The notes under the pieces were generated by a model. That model searched no databases and was not told where the DNA came from. It saw only the letters and a list, made by a program, of their open reading frames with translations. The position numbers and the translations under genes were made by a program. From NCBI GenBank assembly GCA_902766855.1, contig CACXFE010000041.1, positions 1 to 20,332 of the forward strand: a DNA stretch of 20,332 nucleotides, written 5' to 3'. Source of the stretch: Oscillospiraceae bacterium (lineage in GTDB: Bacteria; Bacillota; Clostridia; Oscillospirales; Acutalibacteraceae). Of the stretch, positions 7,653 through 14,463 are shown piece after piece; the first letter of the stretch is position 1, and each line of letters starts with the position of its first letter.

Positions 7653-7716
7653 AAAACTCCGCGAAAAGCGCGATCCACATTTTGAATGTGTGCGCCTGAT
7701 CGTGGAGTTTTTTATT
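7653..7716. terminator. Bidirectional terminator between metA and the MGMT gene
   Basis: AAACTCC (7654-7660) pairs with GGAGTTT (7704-7710), and CGATC (7671-7675) with GATCG (7698-7702). An inner hairpin CACATT/AATGTG lies at about 7676-7690. The plus strand ends in TTTTTT; the minus strand ends in GTTTTGTTTTG. It sits between two converging genes and is larger than a simple terminator. Confidence 0.75.
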
Positions 7717-7719
7717 GTT

Positions 7720-8034
7720 TTATCCGTGAAAAGCGGGATTCCCGTAGATCGCCAGATCAACTTTGCCGTCGATCACTTTGATCCCGTCTTCCTCTAAACG
7801 CTTGCGTTGCCCTTCCGCCCCGCCGAACACAAAGTTTTCGGCGAGTTCCCCTTTGTGGTTGACCACCCGAAAGCACGGGTAGCGCGTTTCATCGGGATTG
7901 CGGTGTAAAATATTGCCAACTACCCTCGCAAGCCCTTTGTTGCCAAGCGCCTGTGCGATCTCTCCATAGGTGATCACATGGCCTTTCGGCACGGTTTGCA
8001 GCAGGCGGAAGACTTTTTCTTCCAGTTCGGTCAT
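7720..8034 (-). CDS. MGMT family protein (alkyltransferase-like), PCFRV active site
   Basis: A 104-aa protein equal to the C-terminal DNA-binding domain of O6-alkylguanine-DNA alkyltransferases: VPKGHVITYGEIAQALG (15-31), the arginine-finger helix ARVVGNIL (36-43) and the active-site segment YPCFRVVN (52-59), then GGAEGQRKRLEEDGI. The acceptor cysteine C54 is present, so it is not a typical Trp-type ATL protein, but the usual PCHRV histidine is Phe. That histidine relays the proton that activates the cysteine, so reactivity may be changed. Start: ATG at 8034 has AGGTG upstream. A longer in-frame reading to 8172 would run through the RNase P RNA gene and is rejected. It lies just behind rnpB on the same strand and may be read through from it. 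Confidence 0.85.
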   Translation of the reverse strand: MTELEEKVFRLLQTVPKGHVITYGEIAQALGNKGLARVVGNILHRNPDETRYPCFRVVNHKGELAENFVFGGAEGQRKRLEEDGIKVIDGKVDLAIYGNPAFHG

Positions 8035-8050
8035 ATCGCACCTGCTTTCC

Positions 8051-8388
8051 AAAAAAGAGTGAGTCGGTCGGTAAGCCGAGTTCTGTCGTGGACGGTCATC
8101 TATCTCGACGCGGGATCGCTCCCTGCGCTCCAGCCGCTTTTCGCAGCACACCGGGCCGATGTATTGCTGCATTCAGCGTTGCTCCGAATAGGGTTTACAG
8201 GATCTCGATGTTCCCATGAGACCGGTGAGCTCTTACCTCGCCTTTCCACCCTTACCGCAAGATGCGGCGGTATCTCTCTGTTGCACTTTCCCTAAGGTCA
8301 CCCTCGGCAGCCGTTAACTGCTATTCTGCCCTGCGGGGCTCGGACTTTCCTCAGGCATTTCTGCCCGCGACCGCCTGACCGACTCTGC
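8051..8388 (-). ncRNA. rnpB: RNase P RNA (catalytic RNA of ribonuclease P)
   Basis: The minus strand carries the conserved RNase P RNA blocks in order: GAGGAAAGTCCGAGC near the 5' end, GCAGAATAGCAGTTAACGGC, GGGTGACCTTAGGGAAAGTG, CAACAGAGAGATACCGCC, GGTGGAAAGGCGAGGTAAGAG, and ACAGAACTCGGCTTACC at the 3' end. Helix P1 forms from GAGTCGGTC near 8386 and GACCGACTC ending near 8061. A T6 tract (8051-8056) follows directly and should end transcription. The RNA cleaves 5' leaders from tRNA precursors. Length of about 330 nt fits bacterial RNase P RNA. The exact ends are good to a few bases. Confidence 0.97.
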
Positions 8389-8392
8389 CTTT

Positions 8393-8421
8393 ATTGTACC
8401 ATAGAAAAGCGATCATGTCAA
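8393..8421 (-). promoter_or_regulatory. rnpB promoter
   Basis: On the minus strand a perfect TTGACA (8416-8421) and TACAAT (8393-8398) are 17 bases apart, placing the start at about 8387, exactly at the 5' end of RNase P RNA helix P1. It is nearly identical in form to the T-box operon promoter. Confidence 0.92.
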
Positions 8422-8517
8422 AAAATTTTTTGGCATGAAATGTTGTGCGATCATGCGGATCCTTTCGTGATTTCCATGCGATTCGGGCTTTGCAGTTACG
8501 GCGATGGGCTTGACTTA

Positions 8518-9495
8518 TCATGAAGAGAACGGATTCCAAAAGGACATGGTGAGAACATAGGCAAGATAGACCGCCAGCAGAACACCGCCCTGTACCCGTG
8601 TAAATTTGCCGCGAAACAGCATGGGAATCAGCGCAATGGCCAGGGTGAAAAGGCAGATGGGAATATCCAGGTAGAGGTTTTGCGCGCAGGATGTCAGTGA
8701 GCCGCCCGACAAAAGGGAGCAAACCGGCAGGATCACCGAAATATCGATCAGATTGGCGCCGATGATGTTGCCCACCGAAAGGGCGGATTGCTTTTTGACG
8801 ATAGCGGTCACGGTGGTGACGAGTTCCGGCAAAGAAGTGCCGATGGCCACGATCGTGGCGGAGATCACGGCTTCGGATACTCCGCTGACCGAGGCGATCT
8901 CCGTTGCCGAAGCAACCAAAAAATCCGCCCCGAAAACAATACCTGCCGCCCCGAAGATGAATTTAAACAAATTCCGGGGAAGATCTTTTTTCTCAAATTG
9001 CTGCTTTTCGCCGGAGGAGGCTTCCGTTTTAGCGATTTTGATGCTTTCAAACACCGAAATCAGGAATAAAATCAGCAACAAGACCGTGCCGATCATGGAA
9101 AAACTTTTCCCGAACGAGGAAAGGTAAAGCACGGTGGTGGCAATCAATAAAAGAATGGATTTAAACGCATACTGCTTTCGCTTCACGATGGAAGGGATGC
9201 AAAGAACGGAAATGGCCATGATCAGCCCCGTATTGGCAGTGACCGATCCGACCGCATTCCCGATGGCGATCGCATTGGAGCCGCGCATGGCGCCGATGCA
9301 GGAAACGATCAGTTCCGGCAAAGTGGTGGCAAAACTGACGACCGTCGCCCCGATCACGAAGTGCGGGATTCCCGAAACTTCCGCCATCCAAGTGGCGGCG
9401 TCTACAAAAAAATCTCCTCCCTTTACGATCAGAACCAAACCGCAGAGAAACAAAAGAATCAAAGCCCACAGGGGCCAACCGATTGCAGAAATCAT
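8518..9495 (-). CDS. Calcium/sodium antiporter, CaCA family (YrbG-like)
   Basis: A 325-aa membrane protein with about ten hydrophobic segments in two inverted halves, each with an alpha repeat. The first reads GATVVSFATTLPELIVS followed by AIAIGNAVGSVTANTGL; the second reads ATIVAIGTSLPELVTTV followed by ALSVGNIIGANLIDIS. The acidic residue in each PEL motif and the GN(A/I)xG segments line the cation pathway in Ca2+:cation exchangers. A charged cytoplasmic loop (EASSGEKQQFEKKD) separates the halves. It likely exports Ca2+ in exchange for Na+. ATG at 9495 has GGAGG 7 bases upstream. It follows the SDR gene on the same strand by 27 bases with no terminator, so the two are probably cotranscribed. 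The 129 bases between its stop and rnpB hold only the rnpB promoter. Confidence 0.92.
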   Translation of the reverse strand: MISAIGWPLWALILLFLCGLVLIVKGGDFFVDAATWMAEVSGIPHFVIGATVVSFATTLPELIVSCIGAMRGSNAIAIGNAVGSVTANTGLIMAISVLCIPSIVKRKQYAFKSILLLIATTVLYLSSFGKSFSMIGTVLLLILFLISVFESIKIAKTEASSGEKQQFEKKDLPRNLFKFIFGAAGIVFGADFLVASATEIASVSGVSEAVISATIVAIGTSLPELVTTVTAIVKKQSALSVGNIIGANLIDISVILPVCSLLSGGSLTSCAQNLYLDIPICLFTLAIALIPMLFRGKFTRVQGGVLLAVYLAYVLTMSFWNPFSS

Positions 9496-9522
9496 ATCAA
9501 GCCTCCGAAAAGCGGCGCGATT

Positions 9523-10281
9523 TTATGCGCCGCAAAGTTTCATTACTATACTATGCGGCAATACTTTCGCAATAAAACGGTAAAATTTATAAAATGCCAA
9601 ATTGGTGTATACACCTTTTTTGGCGGCGGACGCTTGTAACGACTTTTTGGCCATGACCGCCGGCTTTACCCGCGGAAGAGTATCAAAGGTGGAACTGCTG
9701 CCCGGCTCGATCCCCGCGATGGGCAGAAATTCGGTATCCATCGGCCCGGGGCAAACCGCCAGCACATTGATGCGGCGCTTTCTTAATTCCCCGCGCAGGG
9801 CTTTTGAAAAACTCAACACATAGGCTTTGGTGGAGCAATATACCGCCATGCGGGTATTGGGGGCGAACGCCGCGATCGAACAGGTATTCACAATTTCGCC
9901 GCCTTCGCTCATATAAGGCAGTGAAAGCGAGGTCATCACGGTCAGTGCTTCGCAATTCAGGCGAACCATGCCGCCGTTATCCGCGGGGGAAAGGCTGTCA
10001 AAATCCCCTAATTTCCCGAATCCGGCGTTGTTGATCAGCAGGCGAATATCGGGCTTTTCGCTTTCCAAAAGCGCACGGTAGGCATCGGTGCTTTCTTCTT
10101 TGGTAATATCCAGCGGTAAAACGCGGGTTTTTTTGCTGATGGATTCGGCAATCTCGGTCAAACGGTCTTCCCGCCGGGCGATCAGCCAGATCTCATCCAG
10201 ATCGGCGCGCCCGGAGGCCACCGCAAACGCATATTCCCGCCCTAACCCGGAGGACGCCCCGGTAATCACGGCAATTTTCAT
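9523..10281 (-). CDS. SDR family NAD(P)-dependent oxidoreductase
   Basis: A 252-aa classical short-chain dehydrogenase/reductase. It has the cofactor motif TGASSGLG (7-14), NNAG (84-87), the catalytic Asn N109, Ser S135 (NTCSIAAF) and the YCSTK motif with Y148 and K152. The basic ARRED stretch (35-39) at the end of strand 2 favours NADP(H). The C-terminal tail VYTNLAFYKFYRFIAKVLPHSIVMKL is hydrophobic and basic and could hold it at a membrane, as in several DltE-like SDRs. The substrate is unknown. ATG at 10281 has GGAAG upstream. It is the first gene of a two-gene unit with the Na+/Ca2+ exchanger and has a long hairpin-rich leader. Confidence 0.9.
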   Translation of the reverse strand: MKIAVITGASSGLGREYAFAVASGRADLDEIWLIARREDRLTEIAESISKKTRVLPLDITKEESTDAYRALLESEKPDIRLLINNAGFGKLGDFDSLSPADNGGMVRLNCEALTVMTSLSLPYMSEGGEIVNTCSIAAFAPNTRMAVYCSTKAYVLSFSKALRGELRKRRINVLAVCPGPMDTEFLPIAGIEPGSSSTFDTLPRVKPAVMAKKSLQASAAKKGVYTNLAFYKFYRFIAKVLPHSIVMKLCGA

Positions 10282-10342
10282 ATCTGCACTTCCTTACTTT
10301 GAAATGTATCGGGAATGGCTTTGCTTGTTCAGCAGCCGTTCA

Positions 10343-10391
10343 AAAGCGTTTTTAAAACGCTTTTTCATCCATGCCGCCGGCGTGACGGCAT
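10343..10391 (-). promoter_or_regulatory. Two inverted repeats in the SDR gene leader
   Basis: ATGCCG (10370-10375) and CGGCAT (10386-10391) form one hairpin right at the predicted transcript start. AAAGCGTTTT (10343-10352) and AAAACGCTTT (10354-10363) form a near-perfect palindrome about 60-80 bases before the start codon. They could be operator or attenuator elements. No known riboswitch class is recognised. Only the repeats themselves are seen; the role is inference. Confidence 0.4.
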
Positions 10392-10398
10392 TTCTATT

Positions 10399-10427
10399 AT
10401 TATAAAACTTTTTCTTCCATTTTGCAA
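10399..10427 (-). promoter_or_regulatory. Probable promoter of the SDR-antiporter unit
   Basis: On the minus strand TTGCAA (10422-10427) and a perfect TATAAT (10399-10404) are 17 bases apart. The transcript would start near 10392 and carry a leader of about 110 bases containing two inverted repeats. Confidence 0.6.
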
Positions 10428-10533
10428 GAGGAAGAAACGGAAAAGCAGGAAAGGGCGGCGGGTTTCTCTTTGCGGGTATAGGATCGCCTTCACCATCCGG
10501 GGAATCTCTCAATATAATAAGGGTGGGGGTGTC

Positions 10534-11340
10534 ATGATGAATGAACTGGTCTGGATGGCCTTGGCCGCCACCCTCGGCACATGGTTTGTAACGGCCTTGG
10601 GGGCGGCAATGGTCATCTTTTTTCGCACGCCGAACGGAAATGTGATGAATCTGATGCTGGGCTTTGCTTCCGGCGTTATGATTGCGGCGAGTTTTTGGTC
10701 GCTTTTGCAGCCGGCGATCGAGCGGGCGGCTCAATTTTCTGTGTTGCCGCCGTATTTGGTGGTAACGGCCGGCTTTTTGGCAGGCGCTTTGTTTATGTGG
10801 GGATCGGATAAAGCGGTCACCTTTGCCCGCGGAAGGGCGGATCATGCCGCCGATCGGCCGAATGAGCGCATGAATCGGATCGTGATGCTGATCCTGTCAA
10901 TCACACTGCATAATATTCCGGAGGGATTGGCTGTGGGCGTGGCGTTCGGCGCGCTTGGCAGTGCTTCCGCGCCCGCGGAAGGATTGATGGGGGCGATCAC
11001 GATCGCCGTCGGCATCGGGCTGCAGAATTTCCCGGAAGGCGCGGCGGTTTCTTTGCCGCTCCGGCGCGAGGGATTCTCCCGCAGGCGAAGTTTTCTGTGG
11101 GGGCAGGCTTCCGGCCTGGTAGAACCGGCCGCCGGGGTGATCGGCGCACTGCTTGTGGTGTATGTGCAGGCGATCCTGCCGTATGCGCTGGCGTTTGCCG
11201 CCGGTGCTATGATTTTAGTCGCCGTGCATGAACTGATCCCGGAGTGCCAGCACAATCAGCAAGCCTATCCGTATTTTGCTACCATGGGGATCGTGGCGGG
11301 CTTTGCTATTATGATGTTGCTGGATGTAATGCTGGGATAA
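10534..11340 (+). CDS. ZIP family metal transporter
   Basis: A 268-aa membrane protein with about eight hydrophobic helices. The binuclear metal site motifs of ZIP transporters are present: HNIPEG in helix 4 (H126, N127, E130) and QNFPEGAA in helix 5 (N165, E168), plus HELIPE (232-237). A short His/Asp-containing loop (RGRADHAADRPNERMNR, 99-115) separates helices 3 and 4, as in bacterial GufA/ZupT-like members. It imports Zn2+ or other divalent metals. Start ATG 10534 or 10537 is preceded by a G-rich site (GGGTGGGGGTG). A longer in-frame reading from 10315 would cross the divergent promoter region and is rejected. A TATAAT at 10513-10518 with TTCACC 18 bases before it may be the promoter, giving a very short leader. 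Confidence 0.9.
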   Translation: MMNELVWMALAATLGTWFVTALGAAMVIFFRTPNGNVMNLMLGFASGVMIAASFWSLLQPAIERAAQFSVLPPYLVVTAGFLAGALFMWGSDKAVTFARGRADHAADRPNERMNRIVMLILSITLHNIPEGLAVGVAFGALGSASAPAEGLMGAITIAVGIGLQNFPEGAAVSLPLRREGFSRRRSFLWGQASGLVEPAAGVIGALLVVYVQAILPYALAFAAGAMILVAVHELIPECQHNQQAYPYFATMGIVAGFAIMMLLDVMLG

Positions 11341-11358
11341 AGATTCTTTGGAAAAGAC

Positions 11359-11387
11359 TTGAAAAGAGGAAGGAAAAAGTGTAAAAT
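11359..11387 (+). promoter_or_regulatory. Promoter of the flavodiiron protein gene
   Basis: TTGAAA (11359-11364) and TAAAAT (11382-11387) are 17 bases apart, just after the ZIP gene stop. AGGAG (11403-11407) and the ATG at 11415 follow at the expected distances. Confidence 0.7.
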
Positions 11388-11414
11388 AAAGGAAAATGAT
11401 AAAGGAGCAAGAAT

Positions 11415-13205
11415 ATGAATGTAACAAACGATATTTTTTATATCGGTGTGAACGATCATACGATCGATTTATTTGAAGGGCAGTATGATGTTCCCAACGG
11501 GATGGCATATAATTCGTATGTGATCATGGATCAGAAAATCGCCGTGATGGATACGGTGGATAAAAACTTCACCCATGAATGGTTGGATCAGTTGCAAAAG
11601 GTATTGAACGGAAGAACACCGGATTATCTGGTGGTACAGCATATGGAGCCGGATCATTCCGCGAATATTCTCCAATTTGTAAAAATGTATCCGAAGGCGG
11701 TGGTGGTATCTTCCCAAAAAGCCTTTGCCATGATGAAAAATTTTTACGGAACGGAGTTTGAGGAAAACCGCCTTGTGGTGGGGGAGGGAAGCACTCTGCC
11801 CCTCGGCCGCCATACACTGACCTTTGTTGCCGCACCGATGGTACACTGGCCGGAAGTGATCGTGACATATGATCAGGCGGATAAAGTGCTGTTTTCGGCG
11901 GACGGATTCGGTAAATTCGGGGCTTTGGACGCGGAAGAAGACTGGGCCTGCGAAGCCCGCCGCTATTATTTCGGGATCGTAGGGAAATACGGCGCGCAGG
12001 TACAGGCGCTTTTGAAAAAAGCCGCCAATCTGGAAATCAAAACCATCTGCCCTTTACACGGCCCGATTTTGAAAGAAAATTTAGGTTATTATTTAGGGCT
12101 TTATAACACCTGGTCTTCCTACGGGGTGGAGAGCGACGGCATTATGATCGCTTATACCTCGGTTTACGGCAATACCAAAAAAGCAGTGGAATTATTGGCG
12201 GAAAAACTAAGATCCAAAGGCTGCCCGAAAGTAGTGGTGAACGATCTTGCGCGCTGTGATATGGCGGAAGCGGTAGAAGACGCCTTCCGTTACGGCAGGA
12301 TCGTGTTGGCCACCACGACCTACAATGCGGAGATTTTCCCGTTCATGCGCGAATTTATCAACCATTTGACGGAGCGGAATTTCAGCAATAAGCAGATCGG
12401 TTTGATTGAGAACGGCTCATGGGCGCCGCTTGCCGCCAAAACCATGCACAAAATGTTGGAAGGCTGTAAAAATCTGCAATTTACCGATACCACGGTAAAA
12501 ATTACCTCGGCTTTAAACGATGAAAGCCGCGAGCAGGTGGAAGCCCTTGCCAACGAACTTTGCATGGATTACCTGGCAAAACAGGACGCAACGGCGGATA
12601 AGAATGATATGAAAGCACTTTTCAAGATCGGGTACGGATTGTATGTGGTCACTTCAAACGACGGCACAAAAGACAACGGCCTGATCGTCAACACCGTGTC
12701 GCAAGTAACCGATTCTCCCAACCGGGTGGCAGTAACAATCAACAAACAGAACTATTCCCATCATATCATTAAGCAAACCGGTGTGATGAATGTGAACTGC
12801 CTCTCGGTAGACGCGCCGTTCTCTGTCTTTGAAAATTTCGGTTTCCGCACCGGGAGAAACGCGGATAAGTTCGAAAACAGTGAGGTCCTGCGCTCGGATA
12901 ACGGGTTGGTTTTTCTGAATCAATATATCAATGCGTTCATGTCGTTGAAAGTAGAGCAATATCTTGATCTCGGTTCTCACGGGATGTTCCTTTGCACGGT
13001 CACGGAAGCCCGCGTGCTTTCCGATCGTGAAACCATGACCTACTCGTATTATCAAAACAATGTGAAACCAAAGCCGCAAACAGAAGGGAAGAAAGGATAT
13101 GTCTGCAAAGTGTGCGGATATATTTATGAAGGCGAGGAACTGCCGGATGATTTCGTTTGCCCGCTTTGCAAACATGGCCCGGCAGATTTTGAAAAAATCG
13201 AATAA
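11415..13205 (+). CDS. Flavodiiron protein with flavin reductase and rubredoxin domains
   Basis: A 596-aa four-part oxygen or nitric oxide reductase. Residues 1-240 are the metallo-beta-lactamase-like diiron core with all ligands: H76-x-E78-x-D80-H81, H144, D163 and H215. Residues about 241-395 are a flavodoxin domain that binds FMN (IAYTSVYGNTKKA). Residues about 404-550 are a flavin-reductase-like (FMN-binding split-barrel) domain starting FKIGYGLYVVTS. Residues 558-596 are a rubredoxin (CKVC at 564-567, CPLC at 582-585). The rubredoxin is the short rubrerythrin-like form lacking the middle loop of free rubredoxins. Having electron input domains on one chain should let it pass reducing power to O2 or NO with few partners, protecting an anaerobe. 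It has its own promoter and a terminator. Confidence 0.95.
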   Translation: MNVTNDIFYIGVNDHTIDLFEGQYDVPNGMAYNSYVIMDQKIAVMDTVDKNFTHEWLDQLQKVLNGRTPDYLVVQHMEPDHSANILQFVKMYPKAVVVSSQKAFAMMKNFYGTEFEENRLVVGEGSTLPLGRHTLTFVAAPMVHWPEVIVTYDQADKVLFSADGFGKFGALDAEEDWACEARRYYFGIVGKYGAQVQALLKKAANLEIKTICPLHGPILKENLGYYLGLYNTWSSYGVESDGIMIAYTSVYGNTKKAVELLAEKLRSKGCPKVVVNDLARCDMAEAVEDAFRYGRIVLATTTYNAEIFPFMREFINHLTERNFSNKQIGLIENGSWAPLAAKTMHKMLEGCKNLQFTDTTVKITSALNDESREQVEALANELCMDYLAKQDATADKNDMKALFKIGYGLYVVTSNDGTKDNGLIVNTVSQVTDSPNRVAVTINKQNYSHHIIKQTGVMNVNCLSVDAPFSVFENFGFRTGRNADKFENSEVLRSDNGLVFLNQYINAFMSLKVEQYLDLGSHGMFLCTVTEARVLSDRETMTYSYYQNNVKPKPQTEGKKGYVCKVCGYIYEGEELPDDFVCPLCKHGPADFEKIE

Positions 13206-13233
13206 CAACGCACTCGTTCAACAGGTGTGTCGC

Positions 13234-13275
13234 AAAAATGCTCTGCTTCGTTCATTGCGAAGCGGAGTATTTTTA
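13234..13275. terminator. Bidirectional terminator
   Basis: CTCTGCTTCG (13241-13250) pairs with CGAAGCGGAG (13258-13267) around a short loop. The hairpin has TATTTTTAT on the plus side and CATTTTTGCG on the minus side. It lies between the converging flavodiiron and 67-aa protein genes. Confidence 0.82.
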
Positions 13276-13479
13276 TCAAGGCAATTTCTTTTGGCGCCAT
13301 TTTGCCAAAAGCGGCGCGTATTCCCGGTAGCGGGCGGGGCGGATCGGGCGCACATAAGGCGGGGTGCTGAAATACAGGAGAAGGCATTCCCCGATTTTCT
13401 TATAGTTTTCTGTTTTGACAACATCGATCAATTCGCCCCGCCGGATGCGTTGTTTGATACGGTTATGATAAGGATACAT
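13276..13479 (-). CDS. Small conserved-looking basic protein, 67 aa, function unknown
   Basis: The product starts MYPYHNRIKQRIRRGELID and continues with GECLLLYFSTPPYVRPIRP and REYAPLLAKW. It is basic, has no membrane segment or signal peptide, and has a compact proline-rich middle. I believe similar short proteins occur in related Clostridia but cannot confirm this here. Support for a real gene: GGGTGA lies about 5 bases before the ATG, the stop lies directly before a terminator with a T-run on this strand, and no better gene exists between the flavodiiron gene and rlmB. An overlapping 68-aa frame on the same strand has no such signals. No function is assigned. Confidence 0.6.
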   Translation of the reverse strand: MYPYHNRIKQRIRRGELIDVVKTENYKKIGECLLLYFSTPPYVRPIRPARYREYAPLLAKWRQKKLP

Positions 13480-13524
13480 GTTTTCACCCGCCTGTTTTCA
13501 GTATATGATAAAATCGAAGAAAAA

Positions 13525-13570
13525 ACCGCGCCGGTTGTTTTGTTCGGTGCAAAAACAAAGACCGCGCCGG
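13525..13570. repeat. Direct repeat of 10 bp flanking a T/A-rich inverted repeat
   Basis: ACCGCGCCGG occurs at 13525-13534 and 13561-13570, a 36-base spacing. Between them TTGTTTTG (13535-13542) can pair with CAAAAACAA (13550-13558). It lies in the 225-base gap between the divergent 67-aa protein gene and rlmB. It may be a binding site or a remnant of a duplicated element; nothing in the sequence decides this. Confidence 0.6.
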
Positions 13571-13583
13571 AAAGCATTTGTGC

Positions 13584-13620
13584 AACTTCATGTTTTTTAA
13601 AAAAACGGGAAGTTTTCTAT
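13584..13620 (+). terminator. Possible AT-rich hairpin upstream of rlmB
   Basis: AACTTC (13584-13589) pairs with GAAGTT (13609-13614), with GTTTTTT and AAAAAAC stacked inside, followed by TTCTATTTTC. It resembles a weak terminator that would shield rlmB from upstream transcription. Confidence 0.35.
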
Positions 13621-13639
13621 TTTCTTTGGCGTTGATTTG

Positions 13640-13648
13640 TGTTATAAT
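13640..13648 (+). promoter_or_regulatory. Extended -10 promoter of rlmB operon
   Basis: TGTTATAAT is a perfect extended -10 element (TGnTATAAT). No good -35 exists 17 bases upstream, which is acceptable for extended -10 promoters. The predicted start near 13655 leaves a leader of about 50 bases before rlmB. Confidence 0.6.
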
Positions 13649-13704
13649 GTACTATGTATAAATAGGAAAATGCAGGAAACGGTTGAAAAACGAGGATGAT
13701 AAAA

Positions 13705-14463
13705 GTGCAAAACGGTGAAACAGAGCAAAGCCGCAACATTATTTGCGGCAGAAACCCGGTCCTGGAAGCAATTCGTTCCGGCCGGGAGATTGACCGGCTT
13801 TTACTTGCACACGGTGCTTCGGGCGGCACGGTTACGGTTATCGTGGCAAAATGCCGGGAAAAAGGAATCCTGATCAAAGAAATCAGCCCGCAAAAAATGG
13901 ATTACTATTGCGGCGGCGCGCATCACCAAGGGGTGGCGATCGTATATGCCGCACAAGAATATGCTACGGTTGAAGAACTGTTGCAAACGGCCGCCGAACG
14001 GGGTGAGCCCCCTTTCTTGATCCTCTGTGATGAAATTGAGGATCCGCATAATTTAGGGGCGATCATCCGCACGGCAGAGGCTTGCGGCGTACACGGGATC
14101 ATTATTCCGAAAAGAAGAAGCGCGTCGCTGAATGCCACCGTGGCTAAATCCGCAAGCGGGGCGCTGGAATATATGAAGGTCGCCCGGGTGACCAATTTGG
14201 TTCAGGTGATCGAGGATTTAAAGAAGCAGGGTGTATGGATCTTCGGCGCGGATATGAACGGGGCCGATTACACGAAAACGGATTTCAGCGGTCCGTGCGC
14301 CTTGGTGATCGGAAATGAAGGCCACGGGCTTGGGGCGTTGGTAGCCAAAAAATGTGATGCGATCGTCAGTTTGCCGATGAAGGGAAAAATCAATTCCCTG
14401 AACGCTTCTGTGGCGGCAGGGGTTTTCATGTATGAAGTGATGAGAAGGAGGGGAGAAGCATGA
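13705..14463 (+). CDS. rlmB: 23S rRNA (guanosine 2'-O-)-methyltransferase, TrmH/SpoU family
   Basis: A 252-aa SPOUT methyltransferase. Residues 1-75 are the SpoU substrate-binding domain (NIICGRNPVLEAIRSG). The catalytic domain has motif 1 DEIEDPHNLGAIIRTAEACG with its Asn and Arg, motif 2 LVIGNEGHGLG, and motif 3 SLPMKGKINSLNASVAAGVFMYE; together these form the knotted S-adenosylmethionine site. It most likely methylates a ribose in 23S rRNA, as RlmB does, though other TrmH-family targets cannot be excluded. Start: GAGG ends at 13695, directly against an ATG at 13696, but is 9 bases from GTG at 13705, so GTG is preferred; the ATG would add three residues. Its last codon overlaps the next gene by 4 bases (ATGA). 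Confidence 0.92.
   Translation: MQNGETEQSRNIICGRNPVLEAIRSGREIDRLLLAHGASGGTVTVIVAKCREKGILIKEISPQKMDYYCGGAHHQGVAIVYAAQEYATVEELLQTAAERGEPPFLILCDEIEDPHNLGAIIRTAEACGVHGIIIPKRRSASLNATVAKSASGALEYMKVARVTNLVQVIEDLKKQGVWIFGADMNGADYTKTDFSGPCALVIGNEGHGLGALVAKKCDAIVSLPMKGKINSLNASVAAGVFMYEVMRRRGEA

Noticed and set aside
8035..8172. N-terminal extension of the MGMT-family frame to 8172
   Set aside because: It reads through the 3' part of the RNase P RNA gene, has no family similarity, and the ATG at 8034 has its own ribosome binding site.
10315..10533. N-terminal extension of the ZIP transporter
   Set aside because: It crosses the divergent promoter and the inverted repeats, is basic and unlike ZIP proteins, and the helix pattern begins at 10534.
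13525..13570. 36-base spaced direct repeat as a CRISPR or attachment site
   Set aside because: Only two 10-base copies, no further units, and no integrase or cas gene nearby.
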